Assembly (NCBI GenBank): GCA_947497905.1
Contig: CANMIH010000003.1
Coordinates: 186,001 to 250,000, forward strand
Direction: 5' to 3'
Length of the DNA stretch: 64,000 nt
DNA from: an uncultured Pelagimonas sp.
GTDB taxonomy: Bacteria; Pseudomonadota; Alphaproteobacteria; Rhodobacterales; Rhodobacteraceae
The notes beneath the pieces were generated by a model. The model was not told where the DNA came from. It saw only the letters and a program-made list of their open reading frames with translations, and searched no databases. This document shows positions 24,107 to 32,241 of this stretch, piece by piece. Position 1 is the first letter of the stretch, and each line of letters starts with the position of its first letter. The position numbers were made by a program, and so were the translations under genes.

Positions 24107-24830
24107 GTGAGCATCCATCATCATGGCTATGGCTGTGTTCGTGACGATACAGCGCCAGCGCGCCCTGCGTCCCTGTCCCAAACAACGCCCGGTATTCCTC
24201 GGCCTGGGCCACCACTTCCGGCAGACCTTCACAGCAAATATGCCCGTTCATGCAGATCACCCGATCTGAGGCGCTCATGACCACGTGCAATTCATGGCTG
24301 ATCATCAACACCGCACAGCCCAGCTGATCCCGCACCCGTTCAATCAACCGGTAAAACGCCGCTGATCCCGGTTGATCCAACGCCGTTGTCGGTTCGTCAA
24401 GAAACAGCACATCAGGTTTATTCAATAATGCACGTGCCAGAAGAACACGCTGGAACTGTCCTCCCGACAGATCTGCCAGTTGCCGGTCTTCCAAACTTTC
24501 TGCGCCTGCCTCTTTCAAGGCGCGCTGGCGTTCGAGGGCGGCAACTTTCACCGGCAGATCAAGAAACCGCCTAACGGTCATCGGCAGAGACGGATCGACA
24601 TCCAGCTTCTGAGGCACATAGCCCACCCGAAGCCCTTGTTTGCGTTTAACAGCCCCCTGCGTCACAGGCACCGCCCCAATCAGCGCCTTCAACAAGGTAG
24701 ATTTGCCCGAGCCATTGGGACCGACAACAGTGACAATCTCACCCGGTTGGATCGCAAAATCGACGTGGCTCAGCACCTGCCGTCCACTGCGTTCCACCGA
24801 AAGCCCAAGGGCCTCGATCAATGTTGTCAT
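24099..24830 (-). CDS. znuC: zinc ABC transporter ATP-binding protein ZnuC
   Basis: ATPase of 243 aa. Walker A GPNGSGKST, signature LSGGQFQRVLLARALL, Walker B VLFLDEPTTALD, and H-loop MISHELHVV. The C-terminus ends in a His-rich tail (HEHSHSHDDGCSHA) that may bind zinc. Its start overlaps the zur stop by 4 bp and its end overlaps znuB, so the three genes are translationally coupled. Zinc specificity is inferred from Zur and His-rich ZnuA. Confidence 0.94.
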   Translation of the reverse strand: MTTLIEALGLSVERSGRQVLSHVDFAIQPGEIVTVVGPNGSGKSTLLKALIGAVPVTQGAVKRKQGLRVGYVPQKLDVDPSLPMTVRRFLDLPVKVAALERQRALKEAGAESLEDRQLADLSGGQFQRVLLARALLNKPDVLFLDEPTTALDQPGSAAFYRLIERVRDQLGCAVLMISHELHVVMSASDRVICMNGHICCEGLPEVVAQAEEYRALFGTGTQGALALYRHEHSHSHDDGCSHA

Positions 24831-25306
24831 GCTGCGGTCTCCACACAGGCCGGACACAGGCCCTCCGCTTCAATAGCCACCCGCTCCACTTTAAATCCCA
24901 TGTCGGCCGCCGACACGCTCAGGGCATCCGCTGCCGGGCGCGCAGGCGCTTCGGCCACGGTTTCACAGTTGCGACAGATCAGGAAGCAAGGCGCATGGCG
25001 TTCGCCGGGATGGGCGCAGGCAATAAAGGCATTGAGACGCTCGATACGATGGACAAACCCATGTTTGACCAGAAAATCCAACGCCCGATAGGCCACGGGT
25101 GGCTGCGAACCATGTCCCGAGGCCCGCAAATGTTCCAGAACCTCATACGCCCCCATGGCCCGGTGCTCCTGCAGCAGGATTTCAAAGGTGCGCCGCCGTG
25201 CCGGTGTCAGCTGAATGCCCTGCTCCGAGCATGTGGTTTCGGCCACCTGCAGGGCAGACGCTATACAATGGGTATGGTCATGTTTTTCGAAGCCAATGGG
25301 CGACAT
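24827..25306 (-). CDS. zur: zinc uptake regulator Zur (Fur family)
   Basis: Fur-family repressor of 159 aa: winged-helix part (TPARRRTFEILLQEHRAMGAYEVLEHL, quoted here only as residues about 32-58, with VAYRALDFLVKHG as recognition helix) and a dimer domain with structural zinc cysteines, CFLICRNC and CPAC. The His-rich N-terminus (FEKHDHTHC) and the znu neighbours support zinc rather than iron sensing. AGGAGA lies six bases before the ATG. Two dyads in the zur/znuA gap are probable binding sites. Confidence 0.92.
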   Translation of the reverse strand: MSPIGFEKHDHTHCIASALQVAETTCSEQGIQLTPARRRTFEILLQEHRAMGAYEVLEHLRASGHGSQPPVAYRALDFLVKHGFVHRIERLNAFIACAHPGERHAPCFLICRNCETVAEAPARPAADALSVSAADMGFKVERVAIEAEGLCPACVETAA

Positions 25307-25335
25307 GGGGATCTCCTGCGCTTTGGGGCTTGATA

Positions 25336-25350
25336 TGTTATGCTGTAACA
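25336..25350. promoter_or_regulatory. probable Zur box, zur-proximal
   Basis: TGTTA-TGCTG-TAACA, a perfect 5-bp inverted repeat, embedded in GATATGTTATGCTGTAACAG. It resembles the AT-rich Zur palindromes (GTTAT..ATAAC) of alphaproteobacteria. It lies 30 bp upstream of the zur start and probably controls the zur-znuCB operon. Confidence 0.7.
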
Positions 25351-25367
25351 GAGTACAAGCCCGCGAC

Positions 25368-25380
25368 GTTATACCATAAC
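25368..25380. promoter_or_regulatory. probable Zur box, znuA-proximal
   Basis: GTTAT-ACC-ATAAC, a perfect inverted repeat 11 bp before the znuA ATG. It is a second operator of the same type as 25336-25350, centred about 31 bp away, so both divergent promoters could be repressed together when zinc is plentiful. Confidence 0.7.
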
Positions 25381-25391
25381 ACGAGATCTTC

Positions 25392-26462
25392 ATGCTGCGC
25401 CGCTCTTTGCTTGCCCTGTCCATCGTTCCCTCGGCCGCATTGGCCGATGTCCCAACTGTCGTAACTGACATTGCCCCCATCCATGGGTTGGTGTCCCAGA
25501 TCATGGGAGAGCTGGGAGAGCCCACCATTCTGGTTCCTGCCGGAAGCTCACCCCACAATTATTCGCTCCGCCCCTCGCAAGCCCGCGCGCTCAGCAAGTC
25601 GGATCTGGTGGTATGGGTCGGCCCCGCACTGACACCCGGCATCGAGACAAAGCTTGAAACCCTGGCGGCGGATGCACGGCACATCGAACTGCTGGGGCAG
25701 CCCGAGTTGCACACCCACGAATTTCGCGATGAAGCCGTCTTTGGTGGCGGGCATGACCACCATGAGGACGAGCACGAAGGTGAAGCCCACGATGATCACG
25801 ATGAAGATCATGAAGAGGCACACCATGATGAAGAGCATCATGACGACGAGGCCCATGAAGATCACGCCGAAGACGCGCATGATGATCATGACGATCACAA
25901 GGACGAACACGCCGAGCATGACGATCATGGCCATGCCGGTGGTGTAGACCCGCATGTCTGGCTGGACCCGGAAAACGCTCAGGCCACCTTGAAGCTGGTT
26001 GCTCAGGCCTTGACCGAGTTGAACCCGGAAAACGCCGCAACTTACCAGGCCAATCTGGACGCCGCGCTCACAGATCTTGAAGCCGCCCAGATTGACGTGT
26101 TTGCGTTGCTTGAACCGGTAAAAGGCCAACCGCTGGCTGTTTATCACGACGCCTATCAGTATTTTGAAGAGGCCTTTGGCCTGAATGTGGTTGGCGCGAT
26201 TTCCAACAGTGACGACCTTGCCCCGGGCCCTCGTCGTCTGGCGGAGCTGAAAGAGCGGTTTGCCGAAAACACACCGGTCTGCATTCTGGCAGAGCCAGCG
26301 GCGGATAGCCGCCTTGTTGATGTGGTTGCCGAAGCTGCCAGCGACGGGCTGCGCGAAGTTGAGATCGACCCTCTGGGCGCGCATCTCGACGAAGGCTCTA
26401 CGTTTTACCCAGCCCTTCTGCGCGATATGGCGACACGTGTTGCTGCTTGCGTAAAAGGCTAA
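25392..26462 (+). CDS. znuA: zinc ABC transporter substrate-binding protein ZnuA
   Basis: Periplasmic Zn2+-binding protein of 356 aa with a signal peptide (MLRRSLLALSIVPSAALA). Zinc ligands are expected at His55 (SSPHNY), His188 (DPHVWLDP) and a His in the VYHDAYQYF segment. A long His/Asp/Glu-rich loop spans residues 121-181, with more than 20 histidines, a ZnuA hallmark used to collect or sense zinc. Its length is at the upper end for the family because of this loop. Transcribed divergently from zur-znuCB under Zur-type operators. Confidence 0.95.
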   Translation: MLRRSLLALSIVPSAALADVPTVVTDIAPIHGLVSQIMGELGEPTILVPAGSSPHNYSLRPSQARALSKSDLVVWVGPALTPGIETKLETLAADARHIELLGQPELHTHEFRDEAVFGGGHDHHEDEHEGEAHDDHDEDHEEAHHDEEHHDDEAHEDHAEDAHDDHDDHKDEHAEHDDHGHAGGVDPHVWLDPENAQATLKLVAQALTELNPENAATYQANLDAALTDLEAAQIDVFALLEPVKGQPLAVYHDAYQYFEEAFGLNVVGAISNSDDLAPGPRRLAELKERFAENTPVCILAEPAADSRLVDVVAEAASDGLREVEIDPLGAHLDEGSTFYPALLRDMATRVAACVKG

Positions 26463-26469
26463 CCTCGGA

Positions 26470-26490
26470 GGGCGGGGTCTGGCCCCGCCC
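26470..26490. terminator. GC-rich hairpin between convergent znuA and pxpA
   Basis: GGGCGGGG-TCTGG-CCCCGCCC, an 8-bp perfect stem 7 bp after the znuA stop and 10 bp from the pxpA stop. No U-tract, so it is a weak or Rho-assisted bidirectional terminator. It belongs to the same sequence type as 30932-30950. Confidence 0.5.
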
Positions 26491-26500
26491 GACACGCCTG

Positions 26501-27274
26501 TCAGACGGCACCACGCCGTCCATCAAAGGCTTTGACCTCAATGCCAGCCTCTTCCAACTTGGCCCGGACTGCGCGCGCAATCTGCAGCGCTGTTGCGCCA
26601 TCTCCATGCAGACAGATTGTGTCGATTGCCGCCGGGATGGGGTCACCCGTTTCGGGCAGGATGGCTCCGGCCTGAACCATCTTCACAATGCGCGTGGCAG
26701 CATAGTCGGGATCGTGGATCACCGCACCGGGTAGGCTGCGATCAACCAAAGTGGCATCGGCGTTATAGGCCCGATCCGCAAAGATCTCACCGGCCCAGCG
26801 ACAGTCCATCTGCTCCACAACACGCTGCTGCGCGGTGCCCGCTAGAACCATAATGATGATATCGGGGTCCACCTCAAGCGCTGCCTCATAGCAGGCCCGG
26901 GCCATCGCTTCGTTTTCTGAGGTCATATTGGACAAGGCACCATGCAGCTTCATGTGCCGCACCTCGGCCCCTTTTGCCCGCGCCACACCAATTGACGCCG
27001 CCAATTGATATTGCACGAGGTTTCGTAGGCTGGCTTCAGACAATTGCAGGCGACGACGGCCAAAGCCCTGAAGATCAGCAAACCCGGGGTGGCACCCGAT
27101 GCCAACGCCGTTGGTGTGTGCGGTTTGGATGGTTGCGGCCATCACATCAGGATCGCCCGCATGAAACCCACAGGCGATATTGGCCGAGGTGATCACTTCG
27201 AGCAGCTCAGTATCCTGACCCATTTTCCACGGACCAAAGCTTTCGCCCATATCGGCGTTCAGATCGACTCTCAT
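26501..27274 (-). CDS. pxpA: 5-oxoprolinase subunit PxpA (LamB/YcsF)
   Basis: A 257-aa subunit of the bacterial ATP-dependent 5-oxoprolinase, which opens pyroglutamate to glutamate. The family start MRVDLNADMGESFGPW is complete, followed by NIACGFHAGDPDVM and CLHGDGATAL near the end. Third gene of pxpB-pxpC-pxpA, overlapping pxpC by 4 bp (ATGA). AGAGGAG lies upstream of its ATG. Confidence 0.94.
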   Translation of the reverse strand: MRVDLNADMGESFGPWKMGQDTELLEVITSANIACGFHAGDPDVMAATIQTAHTNGVGIGCHPGFADLQGFGRRRLQLSEASLRNLVQYQLAASIGVARAKGAEVRHMKLHGALSNMTSENEAMARACYEAALEVDPDIIIMVLAGTAQQRVVEQMDCRWAGEIFADRAYNADATLVDRSLPGAVIHDPDYAATRIVKMVQAGAILPETGDPIPAAIDTICLHGDGATALQIARAVRAKLEEAGIEVKAFDGRRGAV

Positions 27275-28278
27275 GACAGCTCCTCTCCGGCGGTGACGCC
27301 GCTGATCAATGTGTAAGACAATAGGTTGGTAATATCTGCCGGGTCACGCACCAGTGGCTGCGCCGCGCGGGACAGCCCGGCCAGATGTTTGCGATAGCCC
27401 ATCTCCGCCCCCAGCGCTTCTTGCCGATCGACAAAGCGAAACCGCAGTTTAGCCCCCGGTGGACACTGTGCGACCTTGGGCATATCCGCCGGGATCACCG
27501 TCCCAATACGAGGGTAGCCTCCGGTCGTCTGGCACTCTGCCATCAGGATGTAAGGCGCACCATCACCGGGTATCTGAATGTCACCCGGAGTAATGATCTC
27601 AGACAAAATCTTTTGTCCAACTTTCAGGCCAAACCCTTCGCCCTCCGGCATCAGGCGAATGCCCATGCGGTTGCCGCGCGTATCGCGCGTTAGCGTGCTG
27701 GCTTCAAACCGAGCCCGCTCCTCTTGCGAATAGAGATCCGTCTGGAGACTTGGCAGGACCCGAAGGGTGCCTCCGTCCCAGCGCGATTGAGGTGTCAGGG
27801 TCAGGCCCGTTTCATCACCCTTGTCGTCTGAGAGTGTGAGTTCATCCCCCGCGGCGAGCGCACGCCCCAGACCCGCGGTCAGATGGGCCCCCTGCCCACC
27901 CAGAACCGGATCGGTCGCCAGTCCGCCGCCGAGCGTGAGATAGCCGTAAACGCCTTTTGACGCCCCTCCGATGTCCAGCACGGATCCCGCAGGCATCAAA
28001 TGTGAGGCGTTCCATACCAAAGGCACGCCATCCAGACTGGCCCGCATCGGCGCGCCGGTCAGCGCAATGCGACAGGGCTCTACCACGCTGAACCGACCAC
28101 CGAACCCGGCCATTTCGATGGCCGCGCCAACTGGTTGCCGCAACAAAGCCGCCCCCTCTGCGAGCGCCAGACGATCTGCGGCGCCACCGCGCGACAACCC
28201 CAAGGCGATGTAGCCGGTGCGCCCCTTATCCTGAACTGTGACCCCCGGTCCGGCCTGCTGAATGATCAGACGATTCAT
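27271..28278 (-). CDS. pxpC: 5-oxoprolinase subunit PxpC (biotin-dependent carboxyltransferase-like domain)
   Basis: A 335-aa subunit, cyclophilin-like fold, related to the C-terminal part of urea amidolyase. Family features are GPGVTVQDKGRTGYIALGLSRGG at residues about 10-32 (only partly quoted motif VQDKGRTGY), NRMGIRL and YILMAECQTTGGYPRIG. Overlaps pxpB and pxpA by 4 bp each, indicating coordinated synthesis of the complex. Confidence 0.93.
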   Translation of the reverse strand: MNRLIIQQAGPGVTVQDKGRTGYIALGLSRGGAADRLALAEGAALLRQPVGAAIEMAGFGGRFSVVEPCRIALTGAPMRASLDGVPLVWNASHLMPAGSVLDIGGASKGVYGYLTLGGGLATDPVLGGQGAHLTAGLGRALAAGDELTLSDDKGDETGLTLTPQSRWDGGTLRVLPSLQTDLYSQEERARFEASTLTRDTRGNRMGIRLMPEGEGFGLKVGQKILSEIITPGDIQIPGDGAPYILMAECQTTGGYPRIGTVIPADMPKVAQCPPGAKLRFRFVDRQEALGAEMGYRKHLAGLSRAAQPLVRDPADITNLLSYTLISGVTAGEELS

Positions 28279-29015
28279 ACCAATGCCTCCCGCGTGATCC
28301 CGGCATCCGGGGCCTGTTCGATTTGCTCAAAGGCCTCACGGGTAACGGAAGGAAATTCAACTTCATCGCCGGGGCGCAGCAAAAAAGGCGCATCGCGGTC
28401 GATGTCGAACAGTTTGGCCGCCGTCTGACCAATATGCCGCCACCCCGTTGGTGCAGTTACCGAAAACAAAACAAACTGACGAATGGCCACAACCAACGCG
28501 CCCTGCGGAACCTGCGGTGTCAGAGCTGTTTGACGCGGAATATCCCAGGCCTCGGGCAAAGTGCCAAGGTAGGGCTGCCCCGGCGCAAATCCGAGGGCCG
28601 TTACACGCACCCGCGCCTGCGACAGCGAAGCAACCGCCTCCTCCGCCGTTAAACCGGCCACCTGCGCAGCCTCTTCAAATTGCGGTGCAAGATCAGTGCC
28701 ATATACCGTTGGAATTCGCAGCAGTTTTCGCCCGTCTGGCAAATCGGCGGCATACCAGTCGCGCTCAGACAAAAGCCCCGTCAACTGCATCTCAAGGTCA
28801 TCATGTGACAGATAGAGCGGGTCAAACCGCAGATAGGTCGACACAAGCGAGGTCGAGCATTCTTCAACCCCATCCCATCCCGACGCCTCTACAGCAGCCC
28901 GAAACGCCAAGGCCGCACGGTTGGCCGCCTCGTCCAACTGGTCGCCAAATCGCACCAGAAGACCATCCAAACCAACGGAATCGATACGGGGAAAAGTAAG
29001 AGTTGTCTGCGCCAT
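28275..29015 (-). CDS. pxpB: 5-oxoprolinase subunit PxpB (allophanate hydrolase subunit 1-like)
   Basis: A 246-aa subunit, first gene of the pxp operon. Recognised from LVRFGDQLDEAANRAAL near the N-terminus, FAPGQPYLGTLPE, VPQGALVVAIRQFVLFSVTA (20 residues) and PTGWRHIGQT, followed by the typical end around FLLRPGDEVEF. The promoter must lie in the 79 bp between this gene and yacG, where a small GC hairpin (29053-29072) is also seen. Confidence 0.92.
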   Translation of the reverse strand: MAQTTLTFPRIDSVGLDGLLVRFGDQLDEAANRAALAFRAAVEASGWDGVEECSTSLVSTYLRFDPLYLSHDDLEMQLTGLLSERDWYAADLPDGRKLLRIPTVYGTDLAPQFEEAAQVAGLTAEEAVASLSQARVRVTALGFAPGQPYLGTLPEAWDIPRQTALTPQVPQGALVVAIRQFVLFSVTAPTGWRHIGQTAAKLFDIDRDAPFLLRPGDEVEFPSVTREAFEQIEQAPDAGITREALV

Positions 29016-29094
29016 GATCCTGTCCTTATGCCCGGCACAGGATCATGATGGCGCGCCCCTGTCCAGAGGGGCATCGCCTGATTTTTGTCACCCA

Positions 29095-29277
29095 TTAGTG
29101 AGGCTTGTGCGCTCCGGCCTCAATGGCATCAATCGCCGCTTCAATGTCATCAGGATCGGTTGAGGGCACCGCATAAGACCCTGTCATCCATTTCGCGAGG
29201 TCGACATCGGCGCAGCGTTTGGAACAGAAGGGACGAAACGCCTGATCGGTTTTTCTCTCACAGATCGGACAGGCCAT
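29095..29277 (-). CDS. yacG: DNA gyrase inhibitor YacG
   Basis: A 60-aa zinc-finger protein. Ligands are CPIC at residues 3-6 and CSKRC after RPF, in the order C-x2-C-x11-C-x3-C, followed by DLAKWMTGSYAVP. In E. coli YacG binds GyrB and inhibits gyrase. Begins one base after the RNase G stop, the last gene of infA-maf-RNase-yacG. Confidence 0.93.
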   Translation of the reverse strand: MACPICERKTDQAFRPFCSKRCADVDLAKWMTGSYAVPSTDPDDIEAAIDAIEAGAHKPH

Positions 29278-29278
29278 C

Positions 29279-30319
29279 TCAGGACCCTTTCAGCACAAGC
29301 TTAAGCGGCACACGATCGCGCTTGCGCTGGATTTCCATCAAACCAAGCTGGGTCCAGCCGGCCAGAATGGTTTCCGTCTGGTCGCGTTTCAGCGCGGCGC
29401 GCAGCACGCCTTCCACCTGTTTGCGGTCTTTTTTGGGACACGGCGCAGGATCAACAATCACCTGCCCGCCCAAACCACGCAGCCGAAGCTGGCGTGGCAG
29501 ATCCCGCAGTGCCGCCATGTTCACCTTCAACCCAGCAGCGGGCGAGGTGTCATTGCCTGTGTTGATGTCAATCGCCACAAGCGCAGAAGTGGGTTCAATC
29601 ACCATCGAACCGCTTGCGCCCAAAGACACCCGAGGGCTCTGCAGGTCATCGATCATCTCGGCGATCCCCAGATGTTCGAAACACCCGGCGTCGGTATCAA
29701 GGTCAGCCTCTTCCACCCATTCACGCCAGGCCAAAGCATGAGGACCATCGCCCTCAACCAACAGCTCAGGCTCGGCGCCACTGTCGGACAGTACATGCCG
29801 CGCCAGATTGGACATCGCCAGGACATCCTCCAAAAGCGCCTCTGGATCAGCATCCGCACAGCTCGACCGCAAAATCAGGCCCGAGTTTTCTGGCAGAGGT
29901 GCTTCGGCCAGCGCTTCGCGCGCCACCACCATGATTTCGTCCCGTGCGTCATCATCCTTGATGCGCCGCGAAATATTGATGCCCGGGGCATCCGGCGTGA
30001 CGATGGCATAGCGGGATTTAAACAGCACACGCTGGGTGACCGGAATGGCTTTGCCCGGTTCGGCATAGCCCGTCACCTGCACCAGCAGAGTTTGACCTGG
30101 CTTCAACCCTTTGACCTGACGCAGAAATGCGCTGCCATCGGGGGTTTTCATGAACATGCCGCCCTGCCCTTTGACAGGACGGTCCGCCACAGCGCGATAA
30201 ATCGATCCCGGACGCGGAAGATCCGCTTCGATCAGCAGATCCTCAAGCTTGCCATCCACCAGCAGAGCTGCGGCTTCGCGACCTTCATAGTGGTCCAGCG
30301 CAATGGTGCGTCCCTTCAT
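29279..30319 (-). CDS. short RNase E/G-family ribonuclease
   Basis: A 346-aa endoribonuclease homologue. The N-terminal S1-like region ([19 protein letters not shown]) is partial. The RNase H-like catalytic core keeps the two metal aspartates, in [13 protein letters not shown] and [10 protein letters not shown]. The zinc-link CPxC motif that makes E. coli RNase E/G dimerise is absent and the scaffold domain is missing, so it is much shorter than RNase G (about 490 aa). Adjacent maf and yacG are the usual alphaproteobacterial context. A processing role in rRNA or mRNA is inferred. Confidence 0.88.
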   Translation of the reverse strand: MKGRTIALDHYEGREAAALLVDGKLEDLLIEADLPRPGSIYRAVADRPVKGQGGMFMKTPDGSAFLRQVKGLKPGQTLLVQVTGYAEPGKAIPVTQRVLFKSRYAIVTPDAPGINISRRIKDDDARDEIMVVAREALAEAPLPENSGLILRSSCADADPEALLEDVLAMSNLARHVLSDSGAEPELLVEGDGPHALAWREWVEEADLDTDAGCFEHLGIAEMIDDLQSPRVSLGASGSMVIEPTSALVAIDINTGNDTSPAAGLKVNMAALRDLPRQLRLRGLGGQVIVDPAPCPKKDRKQVEGVLRAALKRDQTETILAGWTQLGLMEIQRKRDRVPLKLVLKGS

Positions 30320-30909
30320 GCCTGCGGCTCCTTATAAAGTGGGTAGCCTGCTGCGATCAGCAGGTTGGCGGTTTCGGCCAGAGGTAGACCAACAACTGAG
30401 GTAAACGATCCGCTGATCCAGGGAATCAGAGCTCCGGCTGGCCCTTGAATGCCATACCCGCCCGCTTTGCCCCGCCAGTCCCCTGAGTTCAGATAGGCAT
30501 TCAGCTCTTCGTTGGACAGCATTTTCATTTTGACCTGTGTCACGACATCACGTTCCCAGATCTTATCGCCTTTGCGCACGGCCACGGCGGTGATCACGCG
30601 GTGGCGCCGCCCCGACAGCAAAGTCAGAAACTTGGCCGCTTCTTTCTCGTCCTGCGGTTTGCCCAGGATACGTCGGCCCAAAGCGACAGTGGTATCCGCG
30701 GACAGTACAATCTCATCGTCCGAGGCCGGAATCGCCAAAGCCTTTTCACGCGCCAAACGCACACAATAAGGACGCGGCAGTTCACCCTTTTGCGGGTCTT
30801 CGTTGATATCAGGCGGACGAATGTCGCTGGCGACCACCCCCAGTTGGGCCAAAAGATCGCGGCGGCGTGGGCTGCCAGACCCAAGGATAAGACGAGGCGT
30901 ATCGGTCAT
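30316..30909 (-). CDS. maf: Maf-family nucleotide pyrophosphatase
   Basis: A 197-aa nucleoside triphosphate pyrophosphatase that removes non-canonical or modified nucleotides. Motifs are [14 protein letters not shown] at the N-terminus, the catalytic Asp in [11 protein letters not shown], and [10 protein letters not shown] near the C-terminus. Its stop overlaps the RNase start by 4 bp. Separated from infA by 75 bp holding a GC hairpin. Confidence 0.94.
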   Translation of the reverse strand: MTDTPRLILGSGSPRRRDLLAQLGVVASDIRPPDINEDPQKGELPRPYCVRLAREKALAIPASDDEIVLSADTTVALGRRILGKPQDEKEAAKFLTLLSGRRHRVITAVAVRKGDKIWERDVVTQVKMKMLSNEELNAYLNSGDWRGKAGGYGIQGPAGALIPWISGSFTSVVGLPLAETANLLIAAGYPLYKEPQA

Positions 30910-30931
30910 ATCAAGTCCATCTCAAGAGAAA

Positions 30932-30950
30932 GGCGGGGTAAAACCCCGCC
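30932..30950. repeat. GC hairpin between infA and maf
   Basis: GGCGGGG-TAAAA-CCCCGCC, a 7-bp perfect stem. In the direction of transcription (minus) it is followed by TTTCTCTT, so it may act as a partial terminator that lowers maf expression relative to infA, or be a REP-like dispersed element (compare 26470-26490 and 7750-7772). Confidence 0.5.
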
Positions 30951-30984
30951 CTACGTATCGTGTCGTGCCCAACGAGGCGCGATC

Positions 30985-31203
30985 TTATTTAAAGCGGTAA
31001 TTGATCCGCCCCTTGGTCAGGTCATAGGGGGTCATTTCCACCTGTACGCGGTCGCCTGCCAGAACGCGGATGCGGTTCTTGCGCATCTTGCCTGCCGTAT
31101 GTGCGATGATCTCATGGCCGTTCTCAAGCTCGACCCGGAATGTCGCATTTGGCAGGAGTTCCTTGACGACACCAGGAAATTCGAGCGTATCTTCCTTGGC
31201 CAT
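30985..31203 (-). CDS. infA: translation initiation factor IF-1
   Basis: A 72-aa S1-fold (OB) protein that binds the ribosomal A site at initiation. The sequence [20 protein letters not shown] (start), [20 protein letters not shown] and the terminal KGRINYRFK are classic IF-1. Strong AAAGGAGA lies before the ATG. Normally it would follow the low-MW phosphatase gene directly in this lineage, but here about 5.4 kb of other genes intervene. Confidence 0.98.
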   Translation of the reverse strand: MAKEDTLEFPGVVKELLPNATFRVELENGHEIIAHTAGKMRKNRIRVLAGDRVQVEMTPYDLTKGRINYRFK

Positions 31204-31288
31204 GGTCTCTCCTTTAAAAGCCGCCTTCCCGAAAACAGAAGGCGCGCCAGTATATGGGGGGTTTTTGGCCGTTTATCAACCCTCACAG

Positions 31289-32164
31289 TCAGCGCAAGGG
31301 TAAAATGGCCGCAGGTTTTTCTCGCCCCTCTTGATCCGCCCAATGTCGGCGGTTGAATTGCGCACCAGAGTTCCGCGCGGCCTGAACCATCGACAGGTTC
31401 ACCTCCGCATAGGTCCATCCCGGAACGTTCAACTGTCCCAAAGCTATCACACCTGTGTCAGGAAAGCCACGATCAGGCGGACCAAAGACGCCTCCAGCCC
31501 CGACATTTTCATCAACAGCCGGTGACCAATCACAGTCCCCCACCGTCGAGGCCATCACCGTCACACATTGATTTTCCAACGCGCGCGCCATGGCCCCAAT
31601 CCGCACCCTCCAATACCCTGACAGAGCATCCGTGCAAGACGGGACCAGAATCAGATCAGCCTCTTCCAGTGCCCGCCCCAACAAAGGAAATTCACTGTCG
31701 TAGCAGATCAGAATGCCGATCTTGCCCAGGGCCGTGTCAAAGATCTGCAAGGGACCATCGCTGACCACATTCCAATCTTCACGCTCGAAGCGGGTCATGA
31801 TTTGCTTGTCTTGCTCCAACATCTGGCCAGATGGACCAAAAAAACGTGCCCGATTGCTTGGGCGGTCGGCAACAAACACCGGAGCGGACGCCGCGAGAAT
31901 ATAGACCTGATGCTCCTGCGCCAGCTTGGCATGCAATTTGTCAGCGGCAGGAATATGTTTGGCAACCGCGTGCAAAGACTGCTCCAGGTCCGCCGCACTC
32001 TCGCGCCCTTCTAAGGTCGCCAGTTCCATGGCTCCGTATTCCGGGAAAACCAGCAGGTCGGCACCCTGGCCAACGGCCTCAGTCACCCAACGGGTGATTT
32101 TGTTTTCATAGGCCTGCCAATCGGGCAGAAAATCCATGTCATAGGCCGCTGTGGCAATTTTCAT
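31289..32164 (-). CDS. carbon-nitrogen hydrolase (nitrilase superfamily)
   Basis: A 291-aa amidase/nitrilase-fold enzyme with the catalytic triad Glu42 (VFPEYG), Lys120 (EQDKQIM) and Cys154 (GILICYDSEFP). No signal or membrane segments. The substrate is unknown; this branch often hydrolyses small amides or N-carbamoyl compounds. The start MKIATAAYDMDF fits the family, though its ribosome site is weak; ATG 32194, preceded by GGTGGGG, would add ten residues. It interrupts the conserved interval between the phosphatase gene and infA. Confidence 0.87.
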   Translation of the reverse strand: MKIATAAYDMDFLPDWQAYENKITRWVTEAVGQGADLLVFPEYGAMELATLEGRESAADLEQSLHAVAKHIPAADKLHAKLAQEHQVYILAASAPVFVADRPSNRARFFGPSGQMLEQDKQIMTRFEREDWNVVSDGPLQIFDTALGKIGILICYDSEFPLLGRALEEADLILVPSCTDALSGYWRVRIGAMARALENQCVTVMASTVGDCDWSPAVDENVGAGGVFGPPDRGFPDTGVIALGQLNVPGWTYAEVNLSMVQAARNSGAQFNRRHWADQEGREKPAAILPLR

Positions 32165-32241
32165 TTTATCCGTGTCCAAAATATGTTTCTGCATGCCCCA
32201 CCGCACCATCACAGGCCTCGTTAAACAGCCTGTGACTTCGC

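Noticed and set aside
25548-26495. 315-codon open frame antisense to znuA
   Set aside because: Its long Val/Met/Ile-rich stretch is only the reverse of the His/Asp/Glu loop of ZnuA.
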